Assembly (NCBI GenBank): GCA_035452965.1
Contig: DAOTCE010000068.1
Location: 1 to 5,344 of the forward strand
Origin: Candidatus Paceibacterota bacterium
Lineage (GTDB): Bacteria > Verrucomicrobiota > Verrucomicrobiia > Limisphaerales > UBA8199
Length of the DNA stretch: 5,344 nt
Direction of reading: 5' to 3'
Shown: positions 1-5,246 of the stretch, piece by piece
How positions within the stretch are numbered: position 1 is the first letter of the stretch
Layout of the letters: each line of letters opens with the position of its first letter
The notes under the pieces: generated by a model
Told to the model about the DNA's origin: nothing
What the model saw: the letters and a program-made list of their open reading frames with translations, nothing else
Database searches by the model: none
Program-made: the position numbers and the translations under genes

Positions 1-328
1 CCTTCGGCACCTCATCACTTGCCACAAAGCTGCTCAGCACCGGCGACTGCAACGAGCTGCCCACCGCGTTCCGATCCGGGTCTGGGCACCGCTCCCGCGG
101 CCACTGCAACGCCTGCTCTTCATGCGCCCGATACCCGTTGAACTGAAACTGCGAATCCACCAGCCGCGTCGCCATCACCAGCGCCGCCGCCTTCGTGCCC
201 GACGTCGCCGCCGTCCAAGCCGTGGCATACAGGTGCCCTTCGAAGTAGGCATCGCCATCCGCCACGCTCGCGTAGCTGTTCGCGTCCGCCTTCCCCGTGC
301 CGTCCTCTTTGATCAGTGTCAGTGCCAT
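1..328 (-). CDS. DnaT-like / head-tail connector protein, 3' end cut by window edge
   Basis: The 109 visible codons start at ATG 328-326 and read off the left edge without a stop. The N-terminus MALTLIKEDGTGKADANSYA, then SVADGDAYF (residues 21-29), an alanine-rich helix with AWTAATSGTKAAALVMATR (37-55) and FNGYRAHEEQALQWPR (63-78), is the pattern I know from small phage proteins annotated as 'putative DnaT-like ssDNA-binding protein'. Members sit just after the capsid gene, and the fold and position suggest a head-tail connector (neck) protein completing the portal vertex; the DnaT name comes from remote similarity and need not mean DNA binding. The start lies 3 bases after the stop of the preceding gene with only a weak GAG upstream, so translational coupling is likely. 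The family call is fairly firm; the structural role is inferred from gene order. Confidence 0.78.
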   Translation of the reverse strand, partial: MALTLIKEDGTGKADANSYASVADGDAYFEGHLYATAWTAATSGTKAAALVMATRLVDSQFQFNGYRAHEEQALQWPRERCPDPDRNAVGSSLQSPVLSSFVASDEVPK

Positions 329-331
329 AGC

Positions 332-748
332 TCAGATCACGATTTGAATCGCCAGCTCATTCGAAAACGGCCCCAGCTCCCCCGTCGCGCTCCGATACCG
401 CGCCTTGTACACCAGCAACTCCTCGCCATAGGCGGCCGGCACATGCAAATACTCGCCGATGTCGCTCGCGACCAGATCGAGAAACGCGAACCCGCCTTCG
501 TTGACATTCAGCCAAATCTCCACCATCGCCTCAGGCCAGCCTCCCAGGTCCACCTGCACCTCAAACACAGTGTTGAACCATTCCTGCTGGGCATAGTAAG
601 ACCCGTTACCCACCAACACCGTTGGCAGCGGCGGCAACTCCGGCTGGCCTTGCCGCCGCCGCCGCTTTTGCCGCCGCATCACCCACCAGGCGCGCAGGGC
701 TTTGCTAACGCGCGTATTCGGTCGGTTGAGATGGAGCAACTTGGCCAT
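332..748 (-). CDS. Hypothetical phage protein with fibronectin-III-like C-terminus
   Basis: A 138-aa protein I cannot assign to a named family. The N-terminus is strongly basic (RRQKRRRR, residues 25-32) and is followed by a proline-rich linker (36-43). Residues 50-138 look like a single beta-sandwich: alternating hydrophobic strands, FEVQVDL (62-68), MVEIWLNV (75-82), then YKARYRSATGELGPFSNELAIQI (split here as 114-129 and 130-136), which resembles the final strands of a fibronectin type III domain. Such domains are common on phage surface proteins, where they may bind surface sugars. The start at ATG 748-746 is preferred because GGAG lies 10 bases upstream. An in-frame ATG at 858-856 side would overlap almost the whole previous gene. 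The gene overlaps that gene by 44 bases in another frame and ends 3 bases before the connector gene. Decoration or neck role is a guess. Confidence 0.7.
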   Translation of the reverse strand: MAKLLHLNRPNTRVSKALRAWWVMRRQKRRRRQGQPELPPLPTVLVGNGSYYAQQEWFNTVFEVQVDLGGWPEAMVEIWLNVNEGGFAFLDLVASDIGEYLHVPAAYGEELLVYKARYRSATGELGPFSNELAIQIVI

Positions 749-917
749 TCTGCTTGGGCTCCGGTGGGTTGGAGGGTTTAGTCGTGGCCGCACTGATGTC
801 AGAACCAGCAGCGGGCACCACCGCGGGCTTGGCGTTCGCCTGATGGCCGCCGGCAAGGCCCTCCACCGGCAACAGCGGACGCCTCACCCGCCGAATAATT
901 GGCAGCAACTCACTCAT
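705..917 (-). CDS. Small Pro/Ala-rich hypothetical protein, 70 aa
   Basis: This 70-aa reading frame is not recognised. It starts with a short hydrophobic and basic stretch (MSELLPIIRRVRRPLLPVEG, residues 1-20). The remainder (21-70) is rich in Ala, Pro, Ser, Thr and Gln, with no cysteine and no predicted compact domain, so it looks disordered. The start at ATG 917-915 is well supported: AGGAAA lies 9 bases upstream, and its first bases overlap the TAG stop of the preceding gene, 11 bases away, so translation is probably coupled. The 3' end overlaps the next gene by 44 bases. A linker or tether role in the virion, or expression joined to the next gene by frameshifting, is possible, but neither is shown. 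It may also be a conserved accessory gene of the capsid operon. Its existence rests on operon spacing and the ribosome binding site. Confidence 0.6.
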   Translation of the reverse strand: MSELLPIIRRVRRPLLPVEGLAGGHQANAKPAVVPAAGSDISAATTKPSNPPEPKQNGQVAPSQPTEYAR

Positions 918-928
918 TTCTGCTTTTC

Positions 929-1156
929 CTAAATGGCGTTCGCCCCAATCGCGATCTGCTTCCAATTGGTGCCGTCGCTGATGGCCAGGCACGGCACCGC
1001 ACCCGTTCCGCCCGCGCTCAAGTGAATGATGCGCCGCGGGAACCTCGCCGCCGTCACGCCAGCCGCCACCGCCGCCGCGACGTTGGTGAACGTCAGATAT
1101 TGAATCTGCTCGCCGCTCCGAATCCTCTCGAAGCTGCGCGGAATCTCTTTACCCAT
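929..1156 (-). CDS. Small hypothetical virion-module protein, 75 aa
   Basis: A 75-aa protein encoded directly after the major capsid gene. The N-terminal third is basic and polar (MGKEIPRSFERIRSGEQIQY, residues 1-20). The middle is alanine-rich (27-37), and the C-terminus SAGGTGAVPCLAISDGTNWK (47-66) followed by QIAIGANAI resembles the end of many small phage structural proteins, where a Gly-rich turn and an 'SDGTNW' strand close a beta domain. This suggests a head decoration or fibre-tip type protein, but I recognise no named family. The start at ATG 1156-1154 is chosen because AAGGA lies 8 bases upstream. Reading back to the in-frame start at 1213 would translate through the inverted repeat at 1182-1212, which is unlikely. 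It is separated from the capsid gene by 71 bases of repeat and from the next gene by 11 bases. Confidence 0.72.
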   Translation of the reverse strand: MGKEIPRSFERIRSGEQIQYLTFTNVAAAVAAGVTAARFPRRIIHLSAGGTGAVPCLAISDGTNWKQIAIGANAI

Positions 1157-1181
1157 AATCGTTTTCCTTTCTCGGCGCGGT

Positions 1182-1212
1182 TGCGGAGTGCGGCTCAACT
1201 CCGCACTCCGCA
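1182..1212. repeat. Perfect 12-bp inverted repeat between capsid gene and next gene
   Basis: TGCGGAGTGCGG at 1182-1193 is the exact reverse complement of CCGCACTCCGCA at 1201-1212, with a 7-base loop (CTCAACT). It lies in the 71-base gap after the capsid stop. In the minus-strand mRNA it could form a stable hairpin. No U-run follows, so it is not a classic intrinsic terminator; partial termination, mRNA stabilisation or a simple repeat origin are all open. The right arm is part of the tandem heptad array at 1201-1228. Confidence 0.85.
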
Positions 1213-1228
1213 TTCCGCACTCCGCACT
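1201..1228. repeat. Tandem 7-bp repeat, four units
   Basis: Four head-to-tail heptads read CCGCACT, CCGCATT, CCGCACT, CCGCACT on the plus strand, with a partial unit (ACT) before the first. The last base falls in the TGA stop codon of the capsid gene (1230-1228), so the array begins exactly where coding ends. The 7-bp unit resembles GCGGAGTG-type simple repeats that I recall as frequent between genes of Verrucomicrobiota. That link is from memory and has not been checked. Confidence 0.9.
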
Positions 1229-2238
1229 CAGTTGTTGTGCGTGATTGCCACCAGGCGCACGTTCTTGTTCTCCCAGATGCGCACCCAGTTGCTGGAGGTC
1301 TCCAGCTCCGCATTCGTCGGCGAGTCACCCGCCACGCTCGCGCTGGTGAACTTCACGCCACGAGGATGCAGGATGTAACGTCTGCGGTTGATCAGCACCG
1401 TGTCGCTGTCCAGCGGCACACGCGCCAGCTCCACACCCTCCGTCCCGTGGCCGCCTTGCAGCGGCGCACCGTCCAGCGGCGAAACACCCTTGGCAAACGC
1501 CCCCGGCCCGAACAGGTAGGTCGTATAGACCGTCCCATCCGTGGTGCCCGCGCGCGTCGGCAGGTTGTCGTCCACCACCACCCTCCGGCCCTGGAAGCTC
1601 GCCAGACTCGGCTTCCCCTGGCTGTCCGGCAGGAAGTCAATCAGGTCGAGCTTCTTCAAGGCAGCTTCAGTGCCCGAATGCATCGCCACCGCCGTCAGCC
1701 GGCTGGCCGCATCGCCCAGCTTCGCGCAAGCATCCACGAACGTCGCACCATTGAGCCGAGTGGTCGCCGACTGCCCGGCCACCGACTCCGAGTGAATCGC
1801 CAGCAGATTGCCGCTCATGCTGGCCGCCGCGAACATCCCCTTGAGACAGGAGATCACCAGCCCCTCATCCGTCCGCGCCCAATAGGCCGCCACCAGGTCC
1901 ACAATTGCCTGCATGGGATCATCACCCGAGATCACCTTCGCCAGGTGGTTTACACTCCACACCTGCGCGTCGTTGTGAATCCGGGCAATGTCAGTGTCCG
2001 CCTGGATCTTGTTCACCGTCAGCGACGCCGAATCGCTCAAGAGCTGTCGGGTCGCAGTCAGGTCCTTCCAGAACGGCATCTTCACTTCCCGCCCGCCGCC
2101 CTGCGCCAACTCATCAAACTCGGGCGCCATCTCGATGATGCCCGACTCGCCAAAGCGCGACAGTTCCGCTGTCCGCTCGATGGCATATTTTTCGAACTCC
2201 GTGGGGATGATAATGTCCGCCACTGCTGTCTTAGCCAT
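1228..2238 (-). CDS. Major capsid protein (Gp13-like coat protein)
   Basis: This 336-aa protein forms the phage head shell. It matches the Gp13-like major capsid family along its length: an N-terminal TAVADIIIPTEFEKYAIERT (4-23), the GGG and MPFWKDL segment (47-60), HLAKVISGDDPM (98-109), MHSGTEAALKK (186-196), VVVDDNLP (220-227), YLFGPGAFAKG (241-251) and ILHPRGVKFTSA (289-300). Length is normal for the family and no frameshift is seen, so the protein is probably assembly-competent. ATG 2238-2236 is supported by GGAG 10 bases upstream, placed in the loop of a small hairpin (2242-2260). The gene follows the scaffold gene after 32 bases, the usual order, since coat assembles on scaffold around the portal. 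The HK97-type fold is expected from family knowledge. The last codon abuts a tandem heptad repeat. Confidence 0.93.
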   Translation of the reverse strand: MAKTAVADIIIPTEFEKYAIERTAELSRFGESGIIEMAPEFDELAQGGGREVKMPFWKDLTATRQLLSDSASLTVNKIQADTDIARIHNDAQVWSVNHLAKVISGDDPMQAIVDLVAAYWARTDEGLVISCLKGMFAAASMSGNLLAIHSESVAGQSATTRLNGATFVDACAKLGDAASRLTAVAMHSGTEAALKKLDLIDFLPDSQGKPSLASFQGRRVVVDDNLPTRAGTTDGTVYTTYLFGPGAFAKGVSPLDGAPLQGGHGTEGVELARVPLDSDTVLINRRRYILHPRGVKFTSASVAGDSPTNAELETSSNWVRIWENKNVRLVAITHNN

Positions 2239-2241
2239 ATC

Positions 2242-2260
2242 TCACAATCTCCGGTTGTGA
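2242..2260 (-). promoter_or_regulatory. Hairpin presenting the capsid-gene ribosome binding site in its loop
   Basis: TCACAA (2242-2247) and TTGTGA (2255-2260) are exact reverse complements around a 7-base loop. On the minus-strand mRNA the loop reads CCGGAGA and contains the GGAG Shine-Dalgarno element, 10 bases before the capsid ATG. Holding the site in an exposed loop could favour ribosome loading on the most abundant product of the operon. The 6-bp stem may also be chance. Confidence 0.45.
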
Positions 2261-2270
2261 CCCGCGTGGA

Positions 2271-3038
2271 TCAGGCCGCGGCCCTGAGCCGTGCCGCCAA
2301 CTGCGGGTCGGATTTCTGCAACTTCATTTGCTCCGTGAGGTTCCACGTGTCCTTACGGAACGGGTTCTTCACGGACCTGTTACCGACTCCACCGGAGCCG
2401 TTGCTGGCAGCACCGCTGCCCGCATTCGATTCAAACAGATGAGGAGCGTCAGCAACCTGCTGCTCAACCCACTCATCCAAAGTCATCGGCGTGATTCCAT
2501 CTTTCCCAACACGCACCGTCTGGCCATCGGCCTCGTAGGCGCGCGGCGCGCCATCCACCAGGCGGAACACAGTTCGCGCTCGCGCCGTGATGTCAGGGAT
2601 CGCCGTAGGCCGCAGCCCACGCTTCGTCGCGGTGGTAATCACGCCCTGGTCAATCTGAATGGCCGTCAGCCGGCCATTCAGTGAATCCCGCTCGGAAGTC
2701 ACTGCCGCGAACTGCTTGTCCCACTCCGTTTTCGCAGTCTTGAGGCGGTTCTCGACAACCTTGTCCACTTCGCCGCTCTTGATCTGCTGCGCTTCCTCGA
2801 GCCGCTGCTTCTCCTCGGCCAACTTTCGCACCTCGTCAGGATCAATCCCCTCAAAGCGCTTCTTCTGTTCCGCGAGCTGATTGCTCAGCGCGATGTTGTT
2901 CGCGCGGAACTCATCCAGCTTCGCTTTGTCCGCCGCGCCATCCACATCCAGCAACCAGGCGCCATCGCGCTCCACATAGAGCGCCTGCTGCTCCGCCGGA
3001 ATTTCATCCTTCGACTTGATCTTGTATTTCAGTGCCAT
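2271..3038 (-). CDS. Capsid scaffolding protein (Gp20-like minor structural protein)
   Basis: This 255-aa protein is the likely internal scaffold on which coat subunits assemble; scaffolds are removed before or during DNA packaging. A short N-terminal domain (1-35, KYKIKSKDEIPAEQQALYVE) is followed by a long charged helical region (about 36-130) with heptad-like spacing, expected to be coiled coil. Then comes a folded segment (131-200) and a Gly/Ser/Asn linker (204-222). The C-terminal helix (NPFRKDTWNLTEQ, 225-237, then DPQLAARLRAAA, 244-255) matches the usual end of this group, where coat binding is expected. Length is typical. ATG 3038-3036 lies 7 bases after the portal stop, with a weak GAG/AGGTG region overlapping the end of the portal gene, so coupling is likely. 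No protease domain is visible, so a fused maturation protease is unlikely. Position between portal and coat supports the call. Confidence 0.85.
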   Translation of the reverse strand: MALKYKIKSKDEIPAEQQALYVERDGAWLLDVDGAADKAKLDEFRANNIALSNQLAEQKKRFEGIDPDEVRKLAEEKQRLEEAQQIKSGEVDKVVENRLKTAKTEWDKQFAAVTSERDSLNGRLTAIQIDQGVITTATKRGLRPTAIPDITARARTVFRLVDGAPRAYEADGQTVRVGKDGITPMTLDEWVEQQVADAPHLFESNAGSGAASNGSGGVGNRSVKNPFRKDTWNLTEQMKLQKSDPQLAARLRAAA

Positions 3039-3045
3039 AACTCAC

Positions 3046-4539
3046 TCACACCTGCTCCGCCGCACCATGCGCCGGAGCCAAAGCCTCTTGCGCCACCCGC
3101 TCGCGCTCATCCCTCTTGATCAGCGCCGCCTCTTCCGAATTTGTTCTGCCCTCGGGAAGGACCTCACCCCGGCGGAACAATTCATGCATCGTGTCCTGGC
3201 TGATCGCCCCTGCTTGCCACGCCGCCACAATCGCCTGCACATCCTGGCTCGCTAGACCCTTCGTGCTGAAATCAGTGTTGAGCTGCATCAGCACTTGCGT
3301 GTCGCTCACGTCATCCGGGAGTTCCTCCGTCGAGTTCCACCAATACACCCAACGCAGCACCTGCGTCAGCGACTCGCTCACGCTGAAGGCCACACCACCG
3401 AGGATGCTGTATTCGCCCGACTGCCGTAGCTCAATCGCCGTAGCCGTCTCGCCCACCCGCTTTGCTTCCTCCAGCATCCGCGAGCCGAGCACAGTCATCA
3501 GCCGCTCGTCGCGATCCATCGCACGCTCGAACGTCGTCAGCCCTTGGCCCGTAAACTCCAGGAACCCAGCCGTCGCACCGGGCGTTTCACTCACCCAGGC
3601 CGAGCTCGAACCGATCCGCAGGCTCGCGCCCTTGTCGAATCCACTCACCCAGGCAGTGGGCAGCGCCGTGAAATGCAGCCCATGCTTGAAATCAGCATCC
3701 AGGCGGTAGTGGTCCAGGTTCACCGCCACGATGTCCTCCAGCGGCCCGCGATCCACATCCGGCCGCGAATGCCGCGGCCCATGAAACACAAACGGAATCA
3801 GCGGCAGCGGCCTCCCCAGCCGCCGCGGCAGCCGCGACTCCACCAGCACCCACTCCTTCTTCGCGCGCCGCAGCCCCGCCCAGGCCGACCAAGGCCGCTC
3901 CTTCTCTTGCCACACTTCCACGCGGCAGAAGACATCGCCCTCATTCCCAACCAGCAGGCGCAGCACCCGGATTTGTTCCACGGGCGATGCTTCGAAGTCA
4001 TCCTGGCCACTCCCGCTCGCCCCTTCAGCAACCTCCCTGAGCACCACCAGCGTCGGCACGCTTCGCCCATTCACCCGTTCCACCCGCCAGTTGATGATCT
4101 GCTCCGCCCGATAGAACACCGCATACGCGCGCTGTTCCGCCTCCGACTCCCAGTCCACCAGCGTTCCCGCTCGCCCGAGCCCGATGACATCGCCGACAAC
4201 CATCTTCGCATAGGCAGTCAACGAGGTGCCCAGCATGTCCGCATCATTCGCGAACTCCTCCATCGCCCGCCCGAGACCACTGCCTCCCTCGGGCAGCTTC
4301 ACAAACGGAGGCCGCCGAAAGATCAACCCCTGGTAGGCTTCCGAAGTGCGAGCGGTGGCGTTGAAGAACGAGGCCCGGTTCACATACGCCGCAAACTCCT
4401 CATCCGTTTGCGAATCCAACCGAGGCAGATACTTCTCACCCCCGGCTTTGACAGCATCCTCCCCAGCGAGCACATCACGCGCCCGCAACCAATCGGCTGC
4501 GCTCACGTCGTAGTCGGGATGATTAGAATTCACCGGCAC
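3046..4539 (-). CDS. Portal protein, DUF4055 family
   Basis: This 497-aa protein should form the ring at the capsid vertex through which DNA is packaged and ejected. It matches the DUF4055 portal group: HPDYDVSAADWLRARDVLAG (7-26), GGEKYLPRL (33-41), FFNATARTSEAYQGLIFRRP (58-77), GRAGTLVDW (122-130), the AEQIINWR strand (145-152), PLIPFVFHG (246-254), PLEDIVAVNLDHYRLDADF (266-284) with LPTAWVSG (293-300), and a helical segment with LGSRMLEEAK (351-360). The C-terminal 60 residues are charged and helical. Length is normal and the frame is intact. The start is GTG 4539-4537: an in-frame TAG lies 9 bases further up and AGGG sits 7 bases before this GTG. A second GTG at 4533-4531 is less well spaced. 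No terminase gene is found immediately upstream; instead there is a non-coding repeat island. Confidence 0.92.
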   Translation of the reverse strand: MPVNSNHPDYDVSAADWLRARDVLAGEDAVKAGGEKYLPRLDSQTDEEFAAYVNRASFFNATARTSEAYQGLIFRRPPFVKLPEGGSGLGRAMEEFANDADMLGTSLTAYAKMVVGDVIGLGRAGTLVDWESEAEQRAYAVFYRAEQIINWRVERVNGRSVPTLVVLREVAEGASGSGQDDFEASPVEQIRVLRLLVGNEGDVFCRVEVWQEKERPWSAWAGLRRAKKEWVLVESRLPRRLGRPLPLIPFVFHGPRHSRPDVDRGPLEDIVAVNLDHYRLDADFKHGLHFTALPTAWVSGFDKGASLRIGSSSAWVSETPGATAGFLEFTGQGLTTFERAMDRDERLMTVLGSRMLEEAKRVGETATAIELRQSGEYSILGGVAFSVSESLTQVLRWVYWWNSTEELPDDVSDTQVLMQLNTDFSTKGLASQDVQAIVAAWQAGAISQDTMHELFRRGEVLPEGRTNSEEAALIKRDERERVAQEALAPAHGAAEQV

Positions 4540-4546
4540 GACGCAA

Positions 4547-4550
4547 CCCT
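4547..4550 (-). promoter_or_regulatory. Ribosome binding site of the portal gene
   Basis: AGGG on the minus strand lies 7 bases before GTG 4539-4537. It decides between the two GTG codons at 4539 and 4533, since the second would be 13 bases away. It overlaps the in-frame TAG at 4551-4549 that blocks any longer portal reading frame. Confidence 0.6.
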
Positions 4551-4591
4551 AGCACGGCATTTTTACGCACCAGCCCAACACACAGGGCGCG

Positions 4592-4649
4592 TGTTGCAGC
4601 CCGCTGCGCGCCGATACCCTCGCGCTGCGCCGCGCTGCAACATTTTTTT
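4592..4649 (+). terminator. Terminator-like hairpin followed by seven T (plus strand)
   Basis: TGTTGCAGC (4592-4600) pairs exactly with GCTGCAACA (4634-4642). Inside, 4602-4604 pairs with 4627-4629 and GCGCG (4606-4610) with CGCGC (4621-4625), around a 10-base loop. Seven T follow directly at 4643-4649. This is the form of an intrinsic terminator on the plus strand. No plus-strand gene precedes it, so it would stop antisense transcription entering from the head-gene region, or it is a repeat relic. On the minus strand it lies in the leader of the portal gene and has no U-run. Confidence 0.45.
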
Positions 4650-4689
4650 CATCCACCCCCTTGACGAACTCCCACCACCACGCCCGCTC

Positions 4690-4747
4690 CTGCCAGGCTC
4701 CGCGCCGGAATGCGCCGCGGCGGCGCAACCGGCGCTCCGCCTGCCAG
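4690..4747. repeat. 58-bp compound palindrome with symmetric mismatches
   Basis: Paired arms, from outside inward, are CTG/CAG (4690-4692, 4745-4747), CAGGC/GCCTG (4694-4698, 4739-4743), GCGCCGG/CCGGCGC (4702-4708, 4729-4735) and GCGCC/GGCGC (4712-4716, 4722-4726), with a 5-base loop. Interruptions are nearly symmetric: C opposite C, TCC opposite TCC, AAT opposite AA. In total 20 pairs can form. It begins 41 bases after the T-run hairpin. No second copy is seen in this window. Confidence 0.75.
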
Positions 4748-4771
4748 TCGCTCACGCCACCACCACCGGTC

Positions 4772-4824
4772 GCGGCCTGCCCTCCAGCCCCTCTGCTTCG
4801 CAACGGGGCTGGAGGGCAGGCCGC
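4772..4824. repeat. Long hairpin repeat, copy 1 (perfect 20-bp stem)
   Basis: The arm at 4772-4791 is the exact reverse complement of 4805-4824 (20 of 20), with the 13-base loop TCTGCTTCGCAAC. The right foot is followed by TCCC and TACCA (4829-4833). The second copy at 5017-5074 has nearly the same loop and a similar foot but a different stem that is still fully paired. The form recalls REP elements mobilised by RAYT transposases; on the minus strand a GTAG occurs at the foot (4831-4828), as in REP elements. No transposase is visible here, so that link is inference. Confidence 0.88.
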
Positions 4825-4872
4825 TCCCTACCATCACTCCGGTTCGATGCGCACCCCCTGGGGCAATGTCAG

Positions 4873-4895
4873 CCACACCGCCCGTGGCGGTGTGG
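4873..4895. repeat. Short hairpin repeat, copy 1 (10-bp stem, 3-base loop)
   Basis: CCACACCGCC (4873-4882) pairs with GGCGGTGTGG (4886-4895) around CGT. The flanks, AATGTCAG on the left and ATAACCA on the right, recur with small changes around the copy at 4950-4972. The two differ at one mirrored stem pair (A:T here, T:A there), so pairing is kept. Confidence 0.85.
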
Positions 4896-4949
4896 ATAAC
4901 CAGGTGGACGACTCCGCTCGTCGTGCTCGCTCCGTCGGGGTAACGTCAG

Positions 4950-4972
4950 CCACTCCGCCTGTGGCGGAGTGG
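4950..4972. repeat. Short hairpin repeat, copy 2 (10-bp stem, 3-base loop)
   Basis: CCACTCCGCC (4950-4959) pairs with GGCGGAGTGG (4963-4972) around TGT. The left flank is AACGTCAG and the right flank ACAACCA. It lies exactly 77 bases from copy 1 in the same orientation. Similarity extends weakly further left (GGGG followed by C/T then AA), suggesting an old duplication or two insertions of one family. Confidence 0.85.
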
Positions 4973-5016
4973 ACAACCACCACGACGACCCCCGCCCACC
5001 GCACACCCGCACGACC

Positions 5017-5074
5017 GCCGCAGGTCCCCGCCACCCCCTGTGCTTGCGCAACGGGGGTGGCGGGGACCTGCGGC
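5017..5074. repeat. Long hairpin repeat, copy 2 (perfect 22-bp stem)
   Basis: The arm at 5017-5038 is the exact reverse complement of 5053-5074 (22 of 22), with the 14-base loop TGTGCTTGCGCAAC. That loop differs from copy 1 by one substitution and one inserted G. It is followed by TCACCGT and TACCA (5082-5086), like copy 1. Near the loop both stems start with CCCC/GGGG, then differ at mirrored positions (G:C to C:G, T:A to G:C) with pairing preserved. The same orientation as copy 1 makes these two members of one family. Confidence 0.88.
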
Positions 5075-5107
5075 TCACCGTTACCAATTGGACCAGCACC
5101 CCGCTGC

Positions 5108-5246
5108 CGCGACCACGAACACGCCTTCCCAATTCGAACGTCCGCGGCGCAGCCAGCGCGCCAGGCTCCCCTCCACCCTCAGCCTGTCACGCCGGCTGCT
5201 TCCGCTCGTGCCACATCGAACGCCCCACCGCTTCGCGACCACGAAC
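5108..5246. repeat. 13-bp direct repeat pair (5108-5120 and 5234-5246)
   Basis: CGCGACCACGAAC occurs at both ends of this interval, 126 bases apart. Neighbouring bases are also alike: a C-rich segment with CGCT before each copy, and an A/C then CGCC after. TCGAACG also occurs twice between them. This may be a degenerate duplication within the non-coding island; no gene is identified in the interval. Confidence 0.45.

Noticed and set aside
1157..1213. N-terminal extension of the 75-aa protein to an ATG at 1213
   Set aside because: It would translate the inverted repeat, and the ATG at 1156 has a good ribosome binding site.
1237..2442. Plus-strand open frame of 401 codons opposite the capsid gene
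   Set aside because: It is antisense to the capsid and scaffold genes, has an Arg/His/Gln-rich translation with no family resemblance, and no ribosome binding site was seen.
4549..4803. Minus-strand 84-codon frame ending 9 bases before the portal start
   Set aside because: In frame with the portal gene but separated by TAG; its translation crosses the long hairpin, the compound palindrome and the T-run hairpin, and resembles no protein.
3544..4899. Long plus-strand open frame of 451 codons opposite the portal gene
   Set aside because: It is antisense to a well-recognised portal gene, is Arg/Pro/His-rich low complexity, and continues into the palindromes; high GC content makes such frames common.
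4891..4899. Perfect DnaA-box match (TTATCCACA on the minus strand)
   Set aside because: A single 9-mer match arises by chance in several percent of windows this size. Here it is formed by the short hairpin foot and its flank; the second copy does not keep it, and there is no AT-rich unwinding region.
4592..5074. CRISPR array or retron msr/msd
   Set aside because: The repeats differ in length and sequence, have no regular spacers, and no cas or reverse transcriptase gene is visible.
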